DNA of 64,000 bases from Planctomycetota bacterium. GTDB taxonomy: Bacteria; Planctomycetota; UBA1135; UBA2386. The translations under genes were made by a program, and so were the position numbers. Shown here piece after piece: positions 60,721 to 64,000 of the stretch. A model generated the notes under the pieces. That model had not been told where the DNA came from, searched no databases, and worked only from the letters and a program-made list of their open reading frames with translations. The stretch's first letter is position 1; every line of letters begins with the position of its first letter. The stretch spans positions 123,725 to 187,724 of the forward strand of contig BJHM01000001.1 of NCBI GenBank assembly GCA_014192625.1, given 5' to 3'.

Positions 60721-60938
60721 AGAACCGTTGGCTTTGGCACGGGCCGGTCACCAAAGCTCGTTGGCAAGGCGACGAGTGAGCCGATTGCGCTATCTGGCAG
60801 GTGAGTAATGCGGATGCCTGAAATTCAGGGCCGGCTCCTCTCATCCATGCAACCGTCCGCGGCGAAGATAGCAGTGGCGTTTGCCTTCCAAGCAAAGGCC
60901 ACTATCCTGTTTCGCCCCCAATCCTGCACGCGACCCAC

Positions 60939-62108
60939 ATGAGCGATCAATACAAGGCCCTCGACTTCTTCGACGTCGACGAACTCTACACGGACGAGGA
61001 GCGAATGATCCGCGACTCAATAAGGAGTTGGGTCAGCGATCGCTTCATGCCGGTGATACAGGAGCACAACCGGAACGCCACGTTCCCTACGCACCTCATC
61101 AAAGAGCTCGGCGAAATGGGGGTCTTTGGCTCAAGCCTCACCGGTTACGGCTGTGCTGGTCTGAGTCCGATCGCGAGCGGCCTGATCTGTACCGAACTAG
61201 AACGCGGCGACTCGGGACTCCGTTCCTTTGTCTCGGTGCAGGGCTCGCTCTGCATGTTTCCGATTCACGCTTGGGGCACCGAGGAGCAGAAGCAAAAGTA
61301 TCTGCCCAAGATGGCCAAGGGCGAACTGATCGGGTGCTTTGGCCTGACCGAGGCGGACTTCGGCAGTAACCCTGGCGGCATGCTGACCAAGGCCGTGAAG
61401 GATGGCGACCACTACATTCTGAATGGCAGCAAGTATTGGATCACGAACGGCAGCGTGGCCGATGTCGCGGTGGTCTGGGCCAAGTTGGACGGTGTCGTGA
61501 AGGCCTTCCTGATCGACAAGGGCACCAAGGGCTTTCGCGGCAAGGAGATCAAGAACAAGTTCTCACTGCGCGCGTCGGACACGAGTGAACTGATCCTCGA
61601 AGACGTTCGCGTGCACAAGTCGGCGTTGCTGCCGCTCGTCGAAGGCCTCAAAGGGCCGCTTGGCTGCCTCACACAGGCACGCTTTGGCATTTCGTTCGGT
61701 GCGATTGGCGCGGCGCAGGCGGTGTTTGATGAAGCTTGCCGCTACAGCCAGATTCGCGTGCAGTTTGACAAGCCGATTGGCCGTTTCCAGCTGGTGCAGA
61801 ACAAACTGGTATGGATGGCTGCGGAGATCACGAAGGCGCAGCTGCTGTGCTGGAAGCTCGGCAAGATGAAAGAGGCTGGCAAGATGCAGCACTTTCACGT
61901 GTCGATGGCCAAGCGGAACAGCTGCTGGATGGCGCTCGAATCCTGCCGCCTTGCGCGCGACATCCTCGGCGCCAACGGCATCACGGACGAGTATCAGACG
62001 ATGCGCCATATGTGCAACCTCGAGTCGGTCATCACCTACGAGGGCACGCATGACATCCACGGCCTGATCATCGGCCGCCAACTGACGGGTCTCGACGCGA
62101 TCATGTAA
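60939..62108 (+). CDS. gcdH: Acyl-CoA dehydrogenase, glutaryl-CoA dehydrogenase-like
   Basis: 389-residue FAD enzyme. Typical segments are SVQGSLCMFPIHAWGTEEQKQKYLPKMAKGELIGCFGLTEADFGSNPGGM (split here), with the Arg of RSFVSVQ that in GCDH contacts the substrate carboxylate. NGSKYWITNGSVADVAVVWAK and VITYEGTHDIHGLIIGRQ follow, the latter with the catalytic-base Glu. This combination points to glutaryl-CoA rather than general acyl-CoA. It would convert glutaryl-CoA to crotonyl-CoA in lysine/tryptophan or aromatic degradation. The gene is solitary and convergent with pyrG. Some homologues act on other dicarboxylyl-CoAs, so substrate is not fully certain. Confidence 0.88.
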   Translation: MSDQYKALDFFDVDELYTDEERMIRDSIRSWVSDRFMPVIQEHNRNATFPTHLIKELGEMGVFGSSLTGYGCAGLSPIASGLICTELERGDSGLRSFVSVQGSLCMFPIHAWGTEEQKQKYLPKMAKGELIGCFGLTEADFGSNPGGMLTKAVKDGDHYILNGSKYWITNGSVADVAVVWAKLDGVVKAFLIDKGTKGFRGKEIKNKFSLRASDTSELILEDVRVHKSALLPLVEGLKGPLGCLTQARFGISFGAIGAAQAVFDEACRYSQIRVQFDKPIGRFQLVQNKLVWMAAEITKAQLLCWKLGKMKEAGKMQHFHVSMAKRNSCWMALESCRLARDILGANGITDEYQTMRHMCNLESVITYEGTHDIHGLIIGRQLTGLDAIM

Positions 62109-62463
62109 TGAGCAGGGTCGCAGCGGCATGCGGCTGCGGGGAAAGTCCGCAATAAAACAGCTGGCCGACGACTGTCGATTTGCGCAGTGAGCTAGCCCGC
62201 ACTGCTTTTTGCAAGCTGCAAAAAACCTGCGCGAGCCGTATTGGGTTGGCCGCGAGCACACGGTCAACTGACGCGCACATTGCACGCATCACGCAACTAC
62301 GGCGAAGGGCGCACGACCAAGCGGATCGAACCGTGCCCGTCCCGTAGCCGCGGGTGACTGCCTGCGGCTAGTCGCTGCGGGCGATGGGGCATGCGGGTGA
62401 CTCCGCACTGAAGCGCTACTGCACCTGGCTCCCAGCAAGTGCGCTAAGCACCATCGCGCGCGA
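62109..62463. other. Convergent intergenic region with an AT-rich hairpin
   Basis: 355 bases between gcdH and pyrG ends. It contains an 8-bp inverted repeat, TTTTTGCA-AGC-TGCAAAAA (62206-62224), which would place T-tracts on both strands and could act as a bidirectional terminator. A GCAGC/GCTGC hairpin lies near 62128. No gene is recognised. Confidence 0.5.
62206..62224. terminator. Possible bidirectional terminator between gcdH and pyrG
   Basis: A perfect TTTTTGCA/TGCAAAAA inverted repeat with loop AGC lies between two convergent genes. The stem is AT-rich and short, so function is uncertain. Confidence 0.4.
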
Positions 62464-64000
62464 TCACTTCGTGCGGTGCTTCGCGGCGTAGTCGACGGCA
62501 GCGCCGATGAAGTCGCGGAACAGCGGATGCGGCTGCATCGGCTGGGTCTTGAACTCGGGGTGATACTGAACGCCAACGAACCAGGGGTGGTCCTTGAGTT
62601 CGATGATCTCGACAAGGTCGAGCTTCGGATTTACGCCCGCCATTACCAAGCCAGCCTCTGCAAGGCGACTGCGGTAGGCATTGTTCAGTTCGAAGCGATG
62701 GCGGTGGCGTTCGCTAATGCGGGTTTTGCCATAGGCCCGGTGCGACTTGGTGCCTGCCGTGATCTCGCAATCAAACGCGCCAAGGCGCATCGTGCCGCCC
62801 TTCTCGTTTGCGCGTTTTTGTTCTTCCATCAAGGCGATCACGGGGCTTGCAGCGTTGTGATCGTACTCGGTGGTGATTGCATCAGTGATGCCGAGCACGG
62901 ATCGCGCGTATTCCACGGCTGCGGCCTGCATGCCATAGCAGATGCCAAAGAATGGGATCTTGTTTAGGCGTGCGTAGCGAATCGACGCGATCTTGCCCTC
63001 AAAGCCGCGCTCACCAAAGCCGCCTGGCACCAAGATGCCATGCACGCCTTCGAGGTGCTGTTCGGCGCCGTCATTGAAGACCGCCTCGGCCGAGATCTTC
63101 CGCAGTTGGATCTTTGCCTGATGTGCGATGCCGGCGTGGTTGAGGGACTCGTAGATCGACTTGTAGGCGTCGTGCAGCTCGATGTATTTGCCGCTGACCG
63201 CGATCTCGATCGTGCGCTCTGGGTATTTGACACTCTGCAGCATCCGTTCCCAGTCACTCGTCTCGGCGGAGTGCTTTGGGGTGATTTGCAGGTGGTCGAA
63301 GATGCGCTTTGGCAGGCCAGATCGCATCAGCATCAGCGGCACTTCGTAGATCGAGAAGTCGACGTCGCGTTCCTCGATCACCGCTTCCGGGCGCACGTTG
63401 CAGAACAACGAAATCTTGCGCGTCATGTCCTGATCCATCGGCTTCTCAGTGCGGCAGATCAGCACATTTGGTTGGATGCCGATCTCGCGCAACTTGCCAA
63501 CCGACTGTTGAGTGGGCTTGGTCTTTAGTTCTCCCGACGCGCGCAGGAACGGCAGCAGCGTCAGGTGGATGAACATGCAGTCGTTCGGCCCGTGCTCAAG
63601 ATTGAACTGACGGATCGCTTCGAGGAACGGCAGGCTCTCGATGTCGCCAACGGTACCGCCGATCTCGGTGATGTGCACGTCTGGCTCGGGGCCGCCGTGA
63701 CTGGGCGCGGCACCGGCCTTGATCGCCATCCGGATCTCGTCGGTGATGTGCGGGATCACCTGCACGGTGTGGCCGAGGTAGTCGCCGCGGCGCTCCTTCT
63801 GGATCACCGACTTGTAGATCTTGCCAGTGGTGTAGTTGGAGTCCTTGTTGATGCGAGCGCGCGTGAATCGCTCATAGTGACCTAGGTCGAGGTCGGCCTC
63901 TGTGCCGTCGTCGGTGACGTAGACCTCACCATGCTGGAACGGCGACATCGTGCCTGGGTCGACGTTGATGTAGGGGTCGAGCTTTTGCATCGACACCGTG
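62464..64000 (-). CDS. pyrG: CTP synthase (partial, 5' end beyond window)
   Basis: The last ~512 codons of CTP synthase, which aminates UTP with glutamine and ATP. The reading frame is open to the window edge; the Met at 63996 is internal, because the family continues upstream with the P-loop-containing amidoligase start. Motifs visible are QKLDPYINVDPGTMSPFQHGEVYVTDDG (split), DLDLGHYERF, HITEIGGTVGDIE and, in the glutaminase domain, VPGGFGERGFEGK and GICYGMQAA with the catalytic Cys; FVGVQYHPEF with His-x-x-Glu follows. About 30 N-terminal residues are missing. Tyr replaces the usual Leu after the catalytic Cys. Confidence 0.97.
   Translation of the reverse strand, partial: TVSMQKLDPYINVDPGTMSPFQHGEVYVTDDGTEADLDLGHYERFTRARINKDSNYTTGKIYKSVIQKERRGDYLGHTVQVIPHITDEIRMAIKAGAAPSHGGPEPDVHITEIGGTVGDIESLPFLEAIRQFNLEHGPNDCMFIHLTLLPFLRASGELKTKPTQQSVGKLREIGIQPNVLICRTEKPMDQDMTRKISLFCNVRPEAVIEERDVDFSIYEVPLMLMRSGLPKRIFDHLQITPKHSAETSDWERMLQSVKYPERTIEIAVSGKYIELHDAYKSIYESLNHAGIAHQAKIQLRKISAEAVFNDGAEQHLEGVHGILVPGGFGERGFEGKIASIRYARLNKIPFFGICYGMQAAAVEYARSVLGITDAITTEYDHNAASPVIALMEEQKRANEKGGTMRLGAFDCEITAGTKSHRAYGKTRISERHRHRFELNNAYRSRLAEAGLVMAGVNPKLDLVEIIELKDHPWFVGVQYHPEFKTQPMQPHPLFRDFIGAAVDYAAKHRTK

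Noticed and set aside
62109..62300. GGGGAAAGTCCGC resembling the GAGGAAAGTCC core of RNase P RNA
   Set aside because: The other conserved RNase P segments expected within 350 bases are absent, and the match is partial.

Overview
The window is GC-rich bacterial chromosome with densely packed genes on both strands. Several families point to Planctomycetota. There is a Gfo/Idh - DUF1549/DUF1553 - DUF1501 operon, a secreted Cys-type sulfatase beside a GH78 glycosidase, many lipoproteins, FGE-fold lipoproteins, SGNH proteins, DUF4388/TPR/roadblock genes and a futalosine-pathway menaquinone gene. The phylum is an inference from gene content; no rRNA or tRNA gene was found.

Layout. 1-4.6 kb: a leftward, translationally overlapping efflux operon (TetR regulator, FtsX/DevC-type permease, ATPase, HlyD-type adaptor, outer-membrane channel) with a near-perfect palindromic operator upstream. 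4.9-6.1 kb: mqnC. 6.6-17.5 kb: polysaccharide-type catabolism with a beta-barrel lipoprotein, sulfatase, GH78 plus discoidin domain, and the three-gene planctomycete operon; the convergent gap holds a 7-bp minisatellite and a 41-bp duplication. 17.5-31.3 kb: mixed housekeeping and secreted proteins (purM, RDD, GPx-like lipoprotein, PhoD-like phosphatase, PLP decarboxylase, HEAT-repeat protein, large carboxypeptidase-regulatory-repeat protein, aroA). 31.3-38.3 kb: an AT-richer, hairpin-rich intergenic segment, then an inverted duplication of an SGNH-hydrolase/FGE-fold pair flanking a DEAD-box helicase. 38.3-44.7 kb: a coiled-coil membrane protein, ptsI, a protein with four Myb/SANT-like repeats, and a STAS - histidine kinase - response regulator cluster. 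44.8-47.7 kb: a leftward gcvT-gcvH-lplA-CMD operon for glycine cleavage. 48.6-54.9 kb: a five-gene rightward operon (DUF4388/TPR/beta-propeller protein, TPR protein with a possible roadblock-like tail, roadblock protein, membrane-anchored MglA-like GTPase, second roadblock protein) closed by a strong intrinsic terminator. 55.3-64 kb: a 23-residue lysine-rich peptide gene, a 10-bp minisatellite, metG, a hybrid histidine kinase, a glutaryl-CoA dehydrogenase-like enzyme and the 3' part of pyrG.

The best candidate for an under-described system is the 48.6-54.9 kb operon. It looks like an MglA/MglB-type small-GTPase switch whose GTPase carries its own C-terminal membrane anchor and whose partners are large TPR and beta-propeller scaffold proteins. 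The palindromic SGNH/FGE duplication around the helicase, the multi-hairpin segment upstream of it and the tiny histone-tail-like peptide are the next most interesting items.
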